From positions 1-64,000 of the forward strand of contig NZ_JAHREP010000017.1 of NCBI RefSeq assembly GCF_019084545.1: a DNA stretch of 64,000 nt. Reading direction: 5' to 3'. Source of the DNA: Marinobacterium ramblicola (GTDB lineage Bacteria > Pseudomonadota > Gammaproteobacteria > Pseudomonadales > Balneatricaceae). Made by a program: the position numbers and the translations under genes. Shown here one piece after another: positions 8,192-17,206 of the stretch. Numbering within the stretch: position 1 is the stretch's first letter; each line of letters opens with the position of its first letter. Under the pieces are notes generated by a model. The model did not search any database, had not been told where the DNA came from, and saw only the letters and a list, made by a program, of their open reading frames with translations.

Positions 8192-11100
8192 ATGTCAGAA
8201 CAACGCACTGAAAAGAAAAATAAGATTCTGAACCAGCTTGCAGAGATGATCGCTGCTCGAGTCCCGGAGCACGATCTGCAACCCGTTATCGATTTCATGC
8301 AGCAGTATTACCGCGTTTCTCCGCTGGAGGAGTTGGCAGAGCGTAGCCTGGATAACCTCTATGGCGCGACCCTCTCGTGTTGGGAGCATCTTCAGCAGTG
8401 GGATGGCAGCAACCAAAAGGTGCATGTGTTTAATCCGGACCTGGAACGTCACGGTTGGCATTGCGGCCACACCGTGATTCAGATCTTGCACCGGGATATG
8501 CCGTTTCTGGTCGATTCCGTGCGCATGGAGTTGAATCGCAGAGGGCTGTCGATACATATCGTTCACAGTGGCGTTATCAGCGTCGAGCGCGAAGGGAACC
8601 GCGCGCTGGTGGCAACTGATCCGAAAAAAGGCAACCGTGAAGCACTGATCTATATAGAAGTCGACCGCCACAGTAATGTCGAAGAGTTGAAAGGCGCCGA
8701 GCAGGGCATTGCCGAGGTGCTGGAGCAGGTAAGGCTCGCGGTGGAAGATTTCGATGCCATGCGCCAGCGCATCGAAGCGCTGCGTAAAGAGGTGTCGAAA
8801 CAACGGATACCGGATAAGGATACCTGTGTCGAGGCTGGAGAGTTTCTCGGCTGGATGCTGCAGAACCGGTTTACCTTTCTCGGTTATGAAGAGGTGGTAT
8901 TCGATCGCAGCGGCGAGGAGATGAAGGTCGTGTATGTCGAAGACAGTGCGCTTGGCCTCTGCCGCCTGAAGAACCGGCAGGCACTTATTCCGCGCTCACA
9001 GGAGCACTGCTTTCTGCTGACACCGCAGCCGTTGATGTTTGCCAAAGACGATCAGCGTTCACGCGTTCACCGGCCGGCATACGGTGACCTTGTCGTGATC
9101 AAGAGATTCGATAAAGAGGGTAACGTTACCGGTGAGTGCCGTTTTCTGGGCCTCTACACCTCGCCGGTCTACGTTGAGCCGCCACAGAACATTCCTGTGC
9201 TGCGCCGGCGTGTGGAGTATGTGCTGGAAAAGGCCGGTTTTGCTCCAGGCGGTAACAGCGCCAAATCTCTGGCGCAGATACTGGGCGACCTGCCTCGCGA
9301 TGAACTGCTGTTGTCCACCCAGACAGAGTTGTTCAACAACGCCATGGGGGTGTTCAATCTGCAGGAGCGGCGCAAAGTGCGTCTGCTGGTGCGTCGAGAT
9401 GCCTGCGGCAAGTTTTACTCCATGCTCTATTACGTGCCGCGAGATATCTTCAATACCGCCCTGCGGACTCAGGTACAGGAGCTGCTGGTCAACCGGCTCG
9501 GTGCGCTCGACTCCGAGTTCACCACCTATTACAGCGAGTCGATTTTGACCCGTGTCTATTTTGTACTGCCGGTGGACCCTGACCGGGAAACCAGTTTTGA
9601 TCTGAAAGAGCTTGAAGCGGAGGTGGCGGAGCTGTCACGCTCCTGGTCCGATGAGCTGCATCATGCGTTGGTCGATGCGTCCGGCGAGGAGCGGGGAAAT
9701 CAGCTGGCAAACCGTTATCGTACAGCGTTCCCTTCCGCTTATCGTGAGCATTTTTCGCCGAGTAGTGCCGTCTTTGACATCGAGCATATCGAGAGGCTCG
9801 ATCAGGGGCAGCGCATCAGCATGAGCTTCTACCGGCAGTTGGAACAGTCCCGTGAGTTGCTCAGATTCAAACTGTTCAACCGTGCAGAGCCGCTGGTGCT
9901 GTCGGACATAATTCCGTTACTGGAAAATCTGGGTATGCGCGTGGTCGGCGAGCATCCCTATATGGTGCGTCGTCGCGATGGCGAGAAGTTCTGGATTCAT
10001 GATTTCACGCTCTACTACAACAGTTCGGAGACGGTGGAGCTGGAGGAGGTGAAGCAGATCTTCCAGGATGCTTTCTTCAATATCTGGAGTGGTCGGGCCG
10101 AGAATGACGAATTCAACCGTCTGGTCATCGGCGGTCGCCTGAACTGGCGTGAAGTGACGATGCTGCGTGCTTACGCGCGTTATAACCAGCAGATACGGTT
10201 TGGCTTCAGTCAGCCCTATATCGCGGATACGTTGTCGCGACATCTCTATATTACGCGCCTGTTAGTGGCGTTGTTCCGTGCCCGCTTCGAGCCGGAGCGT
10301 CAGGGGAGCTCCAAGGTTCAGGCGCTGGCCGAGCGCATCGCCGGCAGTATCATCGATGCGCTGGACAAGGTTGATAATCTCAACGACGACAAGATCCTGC
10401 GCCGGTACCTGGAGCTGATTAAGGCAACACTGAGAACCAACTATTTCCAGTCGGCAGCCGATGGCGAAGCAAAGGATTATTTTGTCTTCAAACTCAATCC
10501 GCATGAGATCGCCGATATGCCGCTGCCAAGGCCGATGTTCGAGATCTTCGTGTACTCGGCCAGGGTGGAGGGTGTCCACCTCCGGGGTGGTAAGGTTGCA
10601 CGTGGCGGCCTGCGCTGGTCGGATCGTCGCGAGGATTATCGCACCGAGGTCTTGGGCCTGGTTAAGGCACAACAGGTGAAGAACGCGGTGATCGTGCCGG
10701 TCGGCGCCAAGGGGGGATTTGTCGCCAAACAGTTACCCGCCAATGGCAGTCGTGAGGAGGTGCTGGAGGAGGGGATCAACTGCTATAAAACCTTCATCCG
10801 CGGCCTGCTCGATGTGACCGACAACTATGTCGAAGGCGCCGTGGTGCCGCCGGCTGAGCTGGTACGTCACGATGAAGATGATCCCTACCTGGTTGTCGCG
10901 GCGGACAAAGGCACGGCAACCTTTTCCGATATCGCCAACTCAATCGCCGACGAGTTCGGCTTTTGGCTCGGGGATGCGTTTGCCTCAGGCGGCTCTCAGG
11001 GCTACGACCACAAGAAGATGGGGATTACGGCGCGTGGTGCCTGGGAATCGGTCAAGTTGCATTTCCGTGAACTGGGCATCGATACGCAGACTCAGCCGTT

Positions 11101-13024
11101 TACGGTGGTGGGTATCGGTGACATGGCCGGCGACGTATTCGGTAACGGCATGCTGATGTCGGAGCATATCGAGCTGGTCGCGGCATTTAACCATCTGCAC
11201 ATTTTCATCGATCCGCAGCCGGATGCCGCGGCCAGTTTTACCGAACGCAAGCGCATGTTCGAGCTACCGCGCTCCAGCTGGGCCGACTACGACGAATCGC
11301 TGATCTCGGCTGGTGGCGGTGTCTTTTCTCGTGCAGCAAAGTGGATCGAGATCACGCCGCAGATGAAGGCGCGTTTCGACATAGAGGCGGATCGACTGGC
11401 GCCGAGTGACCTGATTTCGGCGCTGCTCCGCTCGCGCGTCGATCTGATCTGGAACGGTGGTATTGGCACCTACGTGAAAGCAAGTTTCGAATCCCACGCC
11501 GATGTGGGTGACAAGGCAAACGACAGCCTGCGCATCGATGGCAGGGATCTGCGCTGCCGCGTGTTGGGCGAGGGGGGCAACCTGGGCTTCACCCAGCTCG
11601 GACGGATCGAGTTTTCGCTCAATGGCGGTGCCTGTAACACCGACTTTATCGACAATGCCGGTGGTGTCGACTGCTCGGACCATGAGGTCAACATCAAGAT
11701 CCTGCTTAATGAAGTGGTGGAGAACGGTGACCTGACCGTCAAGCAGCGCAATAACTTCCTGCGCGATATGACCGATGAAGTGGCGCGGCTGGTACTGCAG
11801 AACAACTACAGTCAGACACTGGCTATCAGTCTCGCTCAGGATAATGTGCGTCGCGCCGTGGACGATTACCGACGTCTGATCAATGAGCTCGAAAGTAGCG
11901 GTCGATTGGTGCGCACACTGGAGTTCATTCCCGCCGATGACGCCATCGTCGAGCGCAGGGAGCGCGGGGGATCGCTGACTCGGCCAGAACTGTCGGTACT
12001 GATCTCCTATGTCAAAGCTGAGCTCAAAGAGGTGCTGACCGGTAGCTGGCTCTCTGACAACCCCTATATCGCACGTGAGATACTGGGTGCGTTTCCCCAG
12101 GCGCTGGTCGATCGTTATAACGAGCAGGTCGACCGTCACAGACTGCGTGCCGAGATACTGGCGACCCAGGTGGCCAACGGCATGATCAACCGTATGGGGA
12201 TCACCTTCCCGCTGAGAATGCAGCAGGCAACAGGACGGGATATCGCCGATATCGCCGCGTCTTACATCGCTGCCCGCGATATCTTCGGTATGGATCGACT
12301 CTGGGGGCGGATGGAGCAGCTCGACAATCGGGTACCCGCGAAGATGCTTCAGGGGATGATGGCGGACCTGCAGCGCCTGGTACGCAGGGCCGCGAACTGG
12401 ATACTGAACACCTATCGACAGCAGCTCGACCCTGCTCAGCTGGTCGACCAGTTCCGCCCCGGTGTGGAAAGCATGTCGATGACCCTGGCCGAGCGCCTGA
12501 CCGGCGAGCCGCTGGCCGCCTGGCAGGCACGCTATGACGAGCTGGAACAGGAGGGCGTGCCGCCGGAGCTGGCCGTACAGGCCGCCTCCTTCGACAGTCT
12601 CTATACGCTGCTCGGCATTATCGCCACCGAACAGCAAACCGGCGAGCCGCTTGCACGAGTGGCGGATGTCTACTTCATGCTCGGCGATCGCCTGGATCTC
12701 TATCGTGTCGATCGCCAGATCAAGGCGATGAAGCAGGACAGCCACTGGAAGTCACTTGCCCGCGACGGGTTCCGCGAAGAGCTGAATACTCAGCAGCGCG
12801 CGATTACACACTCGGTGTTGACCCGCTCTTGCGGCGATGAGGTGGCGGAAGGGGAGGAGGTCTTGCCCAGCCAGATCTGCGTCGAGCGTTGGCTTGCTGC
12901 CAACGAAGTGCTGTTGGCACGATGGAACCAGGTGCTGTCCGACCTCGGTGCCGTCAGTGAGCCGGACAGTGCCGTATTCGCCGTCGCAATCCGCGAATTG
13001 GTGGAGTTGGCGCACGGCAGCTGA
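8192..13024 (+). CDS. NAD-dependent glutamate dehydrogenase, large (180 kDa) type
   Basis: The 1610-residue enzyme of the L_180/GdhB class oxidises glutamate to 2-oxoglutarate and ammonia and usually serves glutamate, histidine or arginine catabolism. A long N-terminal regulatory part (ACT-like, about residues 1-650) precedes the catalytic core. The core carries GGKVARGGLRWSDRREDYR near 800 and VPVGAKGGF near 840, then the Rossmann region with GIGDMAGDVFGNG and RCRVLGEGGN. I placed the start at ATG 8192 (MSEQRTEKK) after GGAGAGAGG. The frame stays open to 8081, but those extra residues are unlike the family. It is monocistronic. Confidence 0.93.
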   Translation: MSEQRTEKKNKILNQLAEMIAARVPEHDLQPVIDFMQQYYRVSPLEELAERSLDNLYGATLSCWEHLQQWDGSNQKVHVFNPDLERHGWHCGHTVIQILHRDMPFLVDSVRMELNRRGLSIHIVHSGVISVEREGNRALVATDPKKGNREALIYIEVDRHSNVEELKGAEQGIAEVLEQVRLAVEDFDAMRQRIEALRKEVSKQRIPDKDTCVEAGEFLGWMLQNRFTFLGYEEVVFDRSGEEMKVVYVEDSALGLCRLKNRQALIPRSQEHCFLLTPQPLMFAKDDQRSRVHRPAYGDLVVIKRFDKEGNVTGECRFLGLYTSPVYVEPPQNIPVLRRRVEYVLEKAGFAPGGNSAKSLAQILGDLPRDELLLSTQTELFNNAMGVFNLQERRKVRLLVRRDACGKFYSMLYYVPRDIFNTALRTQVQELLVNRLGALDSEFTTYYSESILTRVYFVLPVDPDRETSFDLKELEAEVAELSRSWSDELHHALVDASGEERGNQLANRYRTAFPSAYREHFSPSSAVFDIEHIERLDQGQRISMSFYRQLEQSRELLRFKLFNRAEPLVLSDIIPLLENLGMRVVGEHPYMVRRRDGEKFWIHDFTLYYNSSETVELEEVKQIFQDAFFNIWSGRAENDEFNRLVIGGRLNWREVTMLRAYARYNQQIRFGFSQPYIADTLSRHLYITRLLVALFRARFEPERQGSSKVQALAERIAGSIIDALDKVDNLNDDKILRRYLELIKATLRTNYFQSAADGEAKDYFVFKLNPHEIADMPLPRPMFEIFVYSARVEGVHLRGGKVARGGLRWSDRREDYRTEVLGLVKAQQVKNAVIVPVGAKGGFVAKQLPANGSREEVLEEGINCYKTFIRGLLDVTDNYVEGAVVPPAELVRHDEDDPYLVVAADKGTATFSDIANSIADEFGFWLGDAFASGGSQGYDHKKMGITARGAWESVKLHFRELGIDTQTQPFTVVGIGDMAGDVFGNGMLMSEHIELVAAFNHLHIFIDPQPDAAASFTERKRMFELPRSSWADYDESLISAGGGVFSRAAKWIEITPQMKARFDIEADRLAPSDLISALLRSRVDLIWNGGIGTYVKASFESHADVGDKANDSLRIDGRDLRCRVLGEGGNLGFTQLGRIEFSLNGGACNTDFIDNAGGVDCSDHEVNIKILLNEVVENGDLTVKQRNNFLRDMTDEVARLVLQNNYSQTLAISLAQDNVRRAVDDYRRLINELESSGRLVRTLEFIPADDAIVERRERGGSLTRPELSVLISYVKAELKEVLTGSWLSDNPYIAREILGAFPQALVDRYNEQVDRHRLRAEILATQVANGMINRMGITFPLRMQQATGRDIADIAASYIAARDIFGMDRLWGRMEQLDNRVPAKMLQGMMADLQRLVRRAANWILNTYRQQLDPAQLVDQFRPGVESMSMTLAERLTGEPLAAWQARYDELEQEGVPPELAVQAASFDSLYTLLGIIATEQQTGEPLARVADVYFMLGDRLDLYRVDRQIKAMKQDSHWKSLARDGFREELNTQQRAITHSVLTRSCGDEVAEGEEVLPSQICVERWLAANEVLLARWNQVLSDLGAVSEPDSAVFAVAIRELVELAHGS

Positions 13025-13083
13025 AGTCGGCACGGTTGTTAACCGAGCGAAGTCGTGTAGGATCGACTGATTCGCTAGCGTAC

Positions 13084-13115
13084 AGGGGGAGGGTTGATGC
13101 CTCCCCCTTCGGTTG
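13084..13115 (+). terminator. Hairpin after the glutamate dehydrogenase gene
   Basis: A 9-bp perfect stem (AGGGGGAGG / CCTCCCCCT, 13084-13092 and 13100-13108) with a 7-base loop is followed by TCGGTTGTT. The T-run is poor. It may stop or attenuate transcription into the dehydrogenase gene, whose ATG is only 21 bases beyond the stem. Confidence 0.45.
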
Positions 13116-13128
13116 TTGGAGTAAGTAG

Positions 13129-14082
13129 ATGCGCGCTGTATTTCTCGATACCGAGAGCCTGGACGATCTGGATCTGAGCCTGATCCGTAACTGCGTTGAC
13201 GAACTTGTCTGTTACTCGGGTACCCTGCCTGAGCTGGTGGCCGAGCGTATCGCGGGGTTCGAGCTGGTGATCGTCAATAAGGTGCCGTTGAGTGCCGATC
13301 TGATCAGTGGTTCTGCTGAACTGAAGTTGATCTGTGTGGTGGCGACCGGCGTCAACAATGTGGATCTGGCTGCGGCCAGTGCTCGCCACATACCGGTTTG
13401 TAACGCCCAGGGCTACGGTGTGACCTCAGTGGCACAGCATGTGCTGACTCAAATGTTGGCGCTGCATACTCATCTGCTCGATTACGATCGGGCTGTACGT
13501 GAAGGGAAATGGGGGCAGGCGACTCAGTTTTGTCTGCTCGATTACCCGATCCTGGAGCTGGCAGGGCGCACGCTCGGCATTGTCGGCTACGGTGCCCTGG
13601 GGCAGGCGGTGGCACGTTTGGCCGAGGCGCTGGGGATGAACGTAATCGTATCGGCGCGACCGGGTAGCGACCAGGTGCCGGCGGGACGTGTCGCGTTTAC
13701 CCATCTGCTGGAGCAGGCCGACGTGATCAGCCTGCACTGTCCGTTGAGCGAAGAGACCCGCGACCTGATCGATGCCGATGCGTTGTTGAAGATGAAACCG
13801 GGGGCGTTTTTGATCAATGCGGCCCGTGGCGGTATCGTCAACGAAACGGCGTTGGCAGAGGCGTTGCGCTCAGGCCATCTGGGCGGTGCCGCGGTCGATG
13901 TGTTGACCGAGGAGCCGCCGCGCAACGGTAATGTGTTGTTGGCCGATGATATCCCCAACCTGATCCTGACACCGCACTGCGCCTGGGGCAGTGTACGTGC
14001 GCGCAGCCGCATTATCGAGCAGACGCGGGAGAATATTCTCGCGTTCAAAGCCGGGCGTTACGAGCGCTGTGTGAATCTCTGA
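13129..14082 (+). CDS. D-2-hydroxyacid dehydrogenase (glycerate dehydrogenase / hydroxypyruvate reductase-like)
   Basis: This 317-residue NAD(P)-dependent enzyme reduces a 2-oxoacid to the D-2-hydroxyacid. The Rossmann motif GIVGYGALGQAV lies near residue 150. The substrate Arg is in NAARGGIV (about 231), the Glu in LTEEPP (about 260), and the catalytic His in TPHCAWGS (about 283). These are the three residues of the family. Similarity in layout is greatest to HprA-type glycerate dehydrogenases, but the substrate is inferred. GGAG precedes the ATG. Its stop codon lies one base from that of the convergent rluA. Confidence 0.87.
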   Translation: MRAVFLDTESLDDLDLSLIRNCVDELVCYSGTLPELVAERIAGFELVIVNKVPLSADLISGSAELKLICVVATGVNNVDLAAASARHIPVCNAQGYGVTSVAQHVLTQMLALHTHLLDYDRAVREGKWGQATQFCLLDYPILELAGRTLGIVGYGALGQAVARLAEALGMNVIVSARPGSDQVPAGRVAFTHLLEQADVISLHCPLSEETRDLIDADALLKMKPGAFLINAARGGIVNETALAEALRSGHLGGAAVDVLTEEPPRNGNVLLADDIPNLILTPHCAWGSVRARSRIIEQTRENILAFKAGRYERCVNL

Positions 14083-14083
14083 T

Positions 14084-14725
14084 TCAGAACGGGCAGGGGG
14101 CACTGAACTCCAGCCACTGCCCGCTGCTCGGTTGCGTCAGCGCGAGCCGCTCGGCATGCAGTAAAAGTCGGGGGCTGAGTTCGCGGATCGGTTCGGGGGC
14201 GTAGAACGGATCGCCGATGATCGGGTGACCGATCGCCATCATATGAACCCGAAGCTGATGAGAACGGCCGGTGACGGGATAGAGCAGTATGCGACTGCCC
14301 AGCCTGGTGGTTTCCACCTGCTGCCAGCGGGTCAGCGCGGGTTTGCCCTGCTCATGATCGACGATCTGCATGGGGCGGCGCTCCCAATCACAGCGCAGCG
14401 GCAGGTCGATTTCGCCCGCCTGCTGTTCCGGCTGACCGCTGATGATCGCCTGATAGCGTTTGTCGGTTTCTCGCTCCTGAAACTGAATGCTCAGAGCGCG
14501 GTGGGACGCCGCGCTCAGCGCCAGAACCATCAGCCCCGAGGTGGCGTAATCCAGCCGGTGCACGATGCGGGCGGTAGGGTGGGTGCGTTGCACGCGACGC
14601 CAGAGACAGTCCTGCTTGTCAGCCCCCCGGCCGGGTACTGAGAGCAGCCCTGCGGGTTTGCTGACGACGACGATATCCTGATCCTCGTAGATCAGCTCGG
14701 GGGCTGGCGTATCGGTACTCAGCAT
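14084..14725 (-). CDS. rluA: Pseudouridine synthase RluA family
   Basis: The 213-residue protein has the RluA catalytic motif HRLDYATSG (catalytic Asp59), the PAGLLSVPGRG segment and the C-terminal GRSHQLRVHM motif. RluA modifies U746 of 23S rRNA and U32 of several tRNAs. There is no S4 domain, as expected for RluA rather than RluC/D. I set the start at ATG 14725, which overlaps the rlmD stop by 7 bases. A longer open frame to 14902 lies within rlmD and is spurious. The pair rlmD-rluA is likely one rRNA-modification operon with coupled translation. Confidence 0.9.
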   Translation of the reverse strand: MLSTDTPAPELIYEDQDIVVVSKPAGLLSVPGRGADKQDCLWRRVQRTHPTARIVHRLDYATSGLMVLALSAASHRALSIQFQERETDKRYQAIISGQPEQQAGEIDLPLRCDWERRPMQIVDHEQGKPALTRWQQVETTRLGSRILLYPVTGRSHQLRVHMMAIGHPIIGDPFYAPEPIRELSPRLLLHAERLALTQPSSGQWLEFSAPCPF

Positions 14726-16074
14726 TCGAACAGCGCCATCGACTCGACATGGGCGGTATGCGGGAACATATCCATCACCGCGAAGCGGGTCATGCGATAA
14801 CCCGATTCGATCAGCAGCTGAGCATCCCGCACCAGCGATGCCGGGTTGCAGGCGATATAGAGCACCGCTCGGGCGCCATACTGGCGTAGCTGGCGCACAC
14901 ACTCCTCGGCACCGGCTCGCGGTGGATCGAGCACGATCAGATCGAACCCCTTGAGACTGGCCTGTTGGTACCAGGAGGTATCGCGGATGTCCCGGCTCAG
15001 ATCGCTCTTGAATACGCTGATATTCTCCAGACCGTTGCGCTCGGCATTATCGCGGGTTCGTGCCACCATCTCGGCAGACCCCTCGACGCCGATCACCTCG
15101 CCAGCATGCTGTGCCAGCGGCAGGGTGAAGTTACCCAGGCCGCAAAACAGGTCGAGCGCACGTTCGCCGGCGCTGGGGGCGAGCCACTGCAGGGCGCGTA
15201 TCACCATCTGGCGGTTGATCTCGGCGTTCACCTGCAGAAAATCGCCTGGAGCAAAGCGCAGCTCCGGCCCTGTTTCGAATGGTCTATAACTGGGATCGGG
15301 TACGTCGGTGGCGATCGCCTGTAACTGGTTGTCGTTGCCCAGTAGATAGAGTTGGAATCCCTGCTGGTCGCAGAGCTGCTGCAGCGCCGATATGGACTCA
15401 TCGGTGAGCCGGCGGGTGTGCCTCAGGGTGAGCGAACCCGATTGGTCTCCGCAGCTGATATCGAGGTGGGTGATATGCTTGATATTCCCGGCATCCCTGA
15501 GCAGGGGGCGAAGCTCGATCAGCAGTCTGTTGATTCTGGGCTCCAGCACCGGGCAGCTGTCGATATCGATCAGCTTGTTGCTGCCCTGGCGACGGAAGCC
15601 GATCAGTGCTTCGCCATCGCTGCGCTGGTTTACACCGATGCGGGCGCTGCGCCTGTAACCGAGATCGGCGGAGTGCAGTGCAGGTTCGACAACCTCGGGT
15701 GTTATGTTGGCAAAGCGCTGCAACTGATCCAGGACCAACCGCTCCTTGTACTGGATCTGGGCGTCCGGTTTCAGGTGTTGTAGCTGGCATCCGCCGCAGC
15801 GGCCGTAATAGACGCAGGGGGGCGATTGGCGCTCACTGCTGGCCTCCAGTACCTCCAGGGTCTCCGCTTCATCGAAACGCTTGTGCCGGTTCGTTATCCG
15901 CGCTCGTACGCGCTCGCCGGGCAGGGCGCCACTGATGAACAGCGTCTTGCCATCCTGGCGGGCAACGCCGCGCCCCTCCAGACTGAGGCTGTGGACGTCG
16001 GCATCAAGCTGAGTGGGGGTGGTGTCGGCACTCTGGCGTGTCGGACCGCCGAAGCGAATACGTTTGCGGCTCAT
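14719..16074 (-). CDS. rlmD: 23S rRNA (uracil1939-C5)-methyltransferase RlmD
   Basis: The 451-residue SAM-dependent methyltransferase makes m5U1939. An N-terminal TRAM domain (about residues 20-75) is followed by the [4Fe-4S] cysteines Cys87, Cys93, Cys96 (CVYYGRCGGC) and Cys174 (DSCPVLEPR). The catalytic domain has LDLFCGLGNFTLPLA for SAM binding, LDPPRAGAE and the nucleophile cysteine in YIACNPASLVRD. Length matches RumA/RlmD. In many proteobacteria rlmD is followed by relA, but here it is followed by rluA. Confidence 0.95.
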   Translation of the reverse strand: MSRKRIRFGGPTRQSADTTPTQLDADVHSLSLEGRGVARQDGKTLFISGALPGERVRARITNRHKRFDEAETLEVLEASSERQSPPCVYYGRCGGCQLQHLKPDAQIQYKERLVLDQLQRFANITPEVVEPALHSADLGYRRSARIGVNQRSDGEALIGFRRQGSNKLIDIDSCPVLEPRINRLLIELRPLLRDAGNIKHITHLDISCGDQSGSLTLRHTRRLTDESISALQQLCDQQGFQLYLLGNDNQLQAIATDVPDPSYRPFETGPELRFAPGDFLQVNAEINRQMVIRALQWLAPSAGERALDLFCGLGNFTLPLAQHAGEVIGVEGSAEMVARTRDNAERNGLENISVFKSDLSRDIRDTSWYQQASLKGFDLIVLDPPRAGAEECVRQLRQYGARAVLYIACNPASLVRDAQLLIESGYRMTRFAVMDMFPHTAHVESMALFEC

Positions 16075-16101
16075 CGAAGGAATCCCGGAAAAGAGCTGGG
16101 C

Positions 16102-16131
16102 ATTTTAAAGTTTGGAGTCCGCTGTTGTCAC
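16102..16131 (-). promoter_or_regulatory. Putative sigma-70 promoter of rlmD-rluA
   Basis: On the minus strand GTGACA (16131-16126) is followed after 18 bases by TAAAAT (16107-16102). Five of six bases match the -35 consensus and five of six the -10. Transcription would begin near 16095, about 20 bases before the rlmD ATG. Confidence 0.55.
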
Positions 16132-16213
16132 CTGCTGACCGCCCATGGCTCTGATGTAGAATAGGCGAAACAGGTCCACCCCGGACCACAGGTTTTGATG
16201 GAGGCGCAGCCGT

Positions 16214-17206
16214 ATGGCGCAGGAACACCCGTTTGCACAGTATGTTCGTATCCTTGGCAAGGGGAAAAAAGGTAGCCGGTCGCTGACGCGCGAGGAGGCA
16301 CGGGATGCGATGGGGATGATTCTCGATCAACAGATCCGGCCCGAGCAGTTGGGGGCGTTCCTGATGCTGCTGCGAGTCAAAGAGGAGGCGCCGGAGGAGC
16401 TGGCCGGCTTCGCCGATGCGGTGCGAGCGCGCTACCAGCCGCCGCAAGGTATTCAGGCGGCAATAGATTGGGCCACCTACGCCGGCAAGAAGCGCCACCT
16501 GCCCTGGTTCATGTTGACCGCACTGCTGCTGGCCGAGCAGGGAACGCCCGTGTTCATGCACGGTGCCCGAGGCCATACTGCCGGACGTCTGTACAGTGAG
16601 GATATGTTGAGCCTGTTCGGTATCGAGCCCTGCCGGGATTGGACGGCGGTCGATGGTGCGCTCAATGACAGTGGCTTCGCCTTTATGTCGATCGATCGAC
16701 TCTGTCCGCCCCTGGGCGAGATCATTCAGTTGCGCAGCATCCTGGGGCTGCGCTCTCCGGTACACACCCTCTGTCGTATGCTGAACCCGCTGGATGCCGA
16801 GGTGACCATTGACGGAGTTTTCCACCCGCCCTATGCGCCGATGCATCAGCAAACCGCGCTGCTGCTCGGCACACAGCAGGCGGTGACGGTGCGGGGTGAC
16901 GGCGGCGAGGCGGAAGTGAAGCCGGATAGCGACTGCGAGCTGCACTGGATATTGAACGGCGAGTTGAGTACCGGCGTCTGGCCGCGGCTCTATCCCCAGC
17001 GTCTGGTCAAGGACGAACAGCTCGATCCCGAGGATCTGCTGCGCCTGTGGCGGGGCGAGATTGACCACCCCTACGGTGAAGGCGCGGTCATCTCGACGCT
17101 GGCTATGGTGTTGCGACTGCTGGAGCCGGATCAGCCGGTCGATACCGACCGGCTGATCGAGCAGGCACGCGAGCGCTGGGCGCGTCGCGACCGCCGCCGT
17201 TTCTAG
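16214..17206 (+). CDS. TrpD2/YbiB family (anthranilate phosphoribosyltransferase-like, nucleic-acid binding)
   Basis: This 330-residue protein has the fold of TrpD: an N-terminal helical domain (LTREEARDAMGMIL) and a PRPP-like domain with HGARGHTAG near residue 117. It lacks the usual TrpD glycine-rich GTGGD motif, which places it in the TrpD2/YbiB group. E. coli YbiB binds nucleic acids and has no TrpD activity. It is sometimes labelled glycosyl transferase family protein. GGAGG stands 10 bases before the ATG. Its stop codon overlaps that of the convergent antiporter through a shared CTAG. Confidence 0.82.
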   Translation: MAQEHPFAQYVRILGKGKKGSRSLTREEARDAMGMILDQQIRPEQLGAFLMLLRVKEEAPEELAGFADAVRARYQPPQGIQAAIDWATYAGKKRHLPWFMLTALLLAEQGTPVFMHGARGHTAGRLYSEDMLSLFGIEPCRDWTAVDGALNDSGFAFMSIDRLCPPLGEIIQLRSILGLRSPVHTLCRMLNPLDAEVTIDGVFHPPYAPMHQQTALLLGTQQAVTVRGDGGEAEVKPDSDCELHWILNGELSTGVWPRLYPQRLVKDEQLDPEDLLRLWRGEIDHPYGEGAVISTLAMVLRLLEPDQPVDTDRLIEQARERWARRDRRRF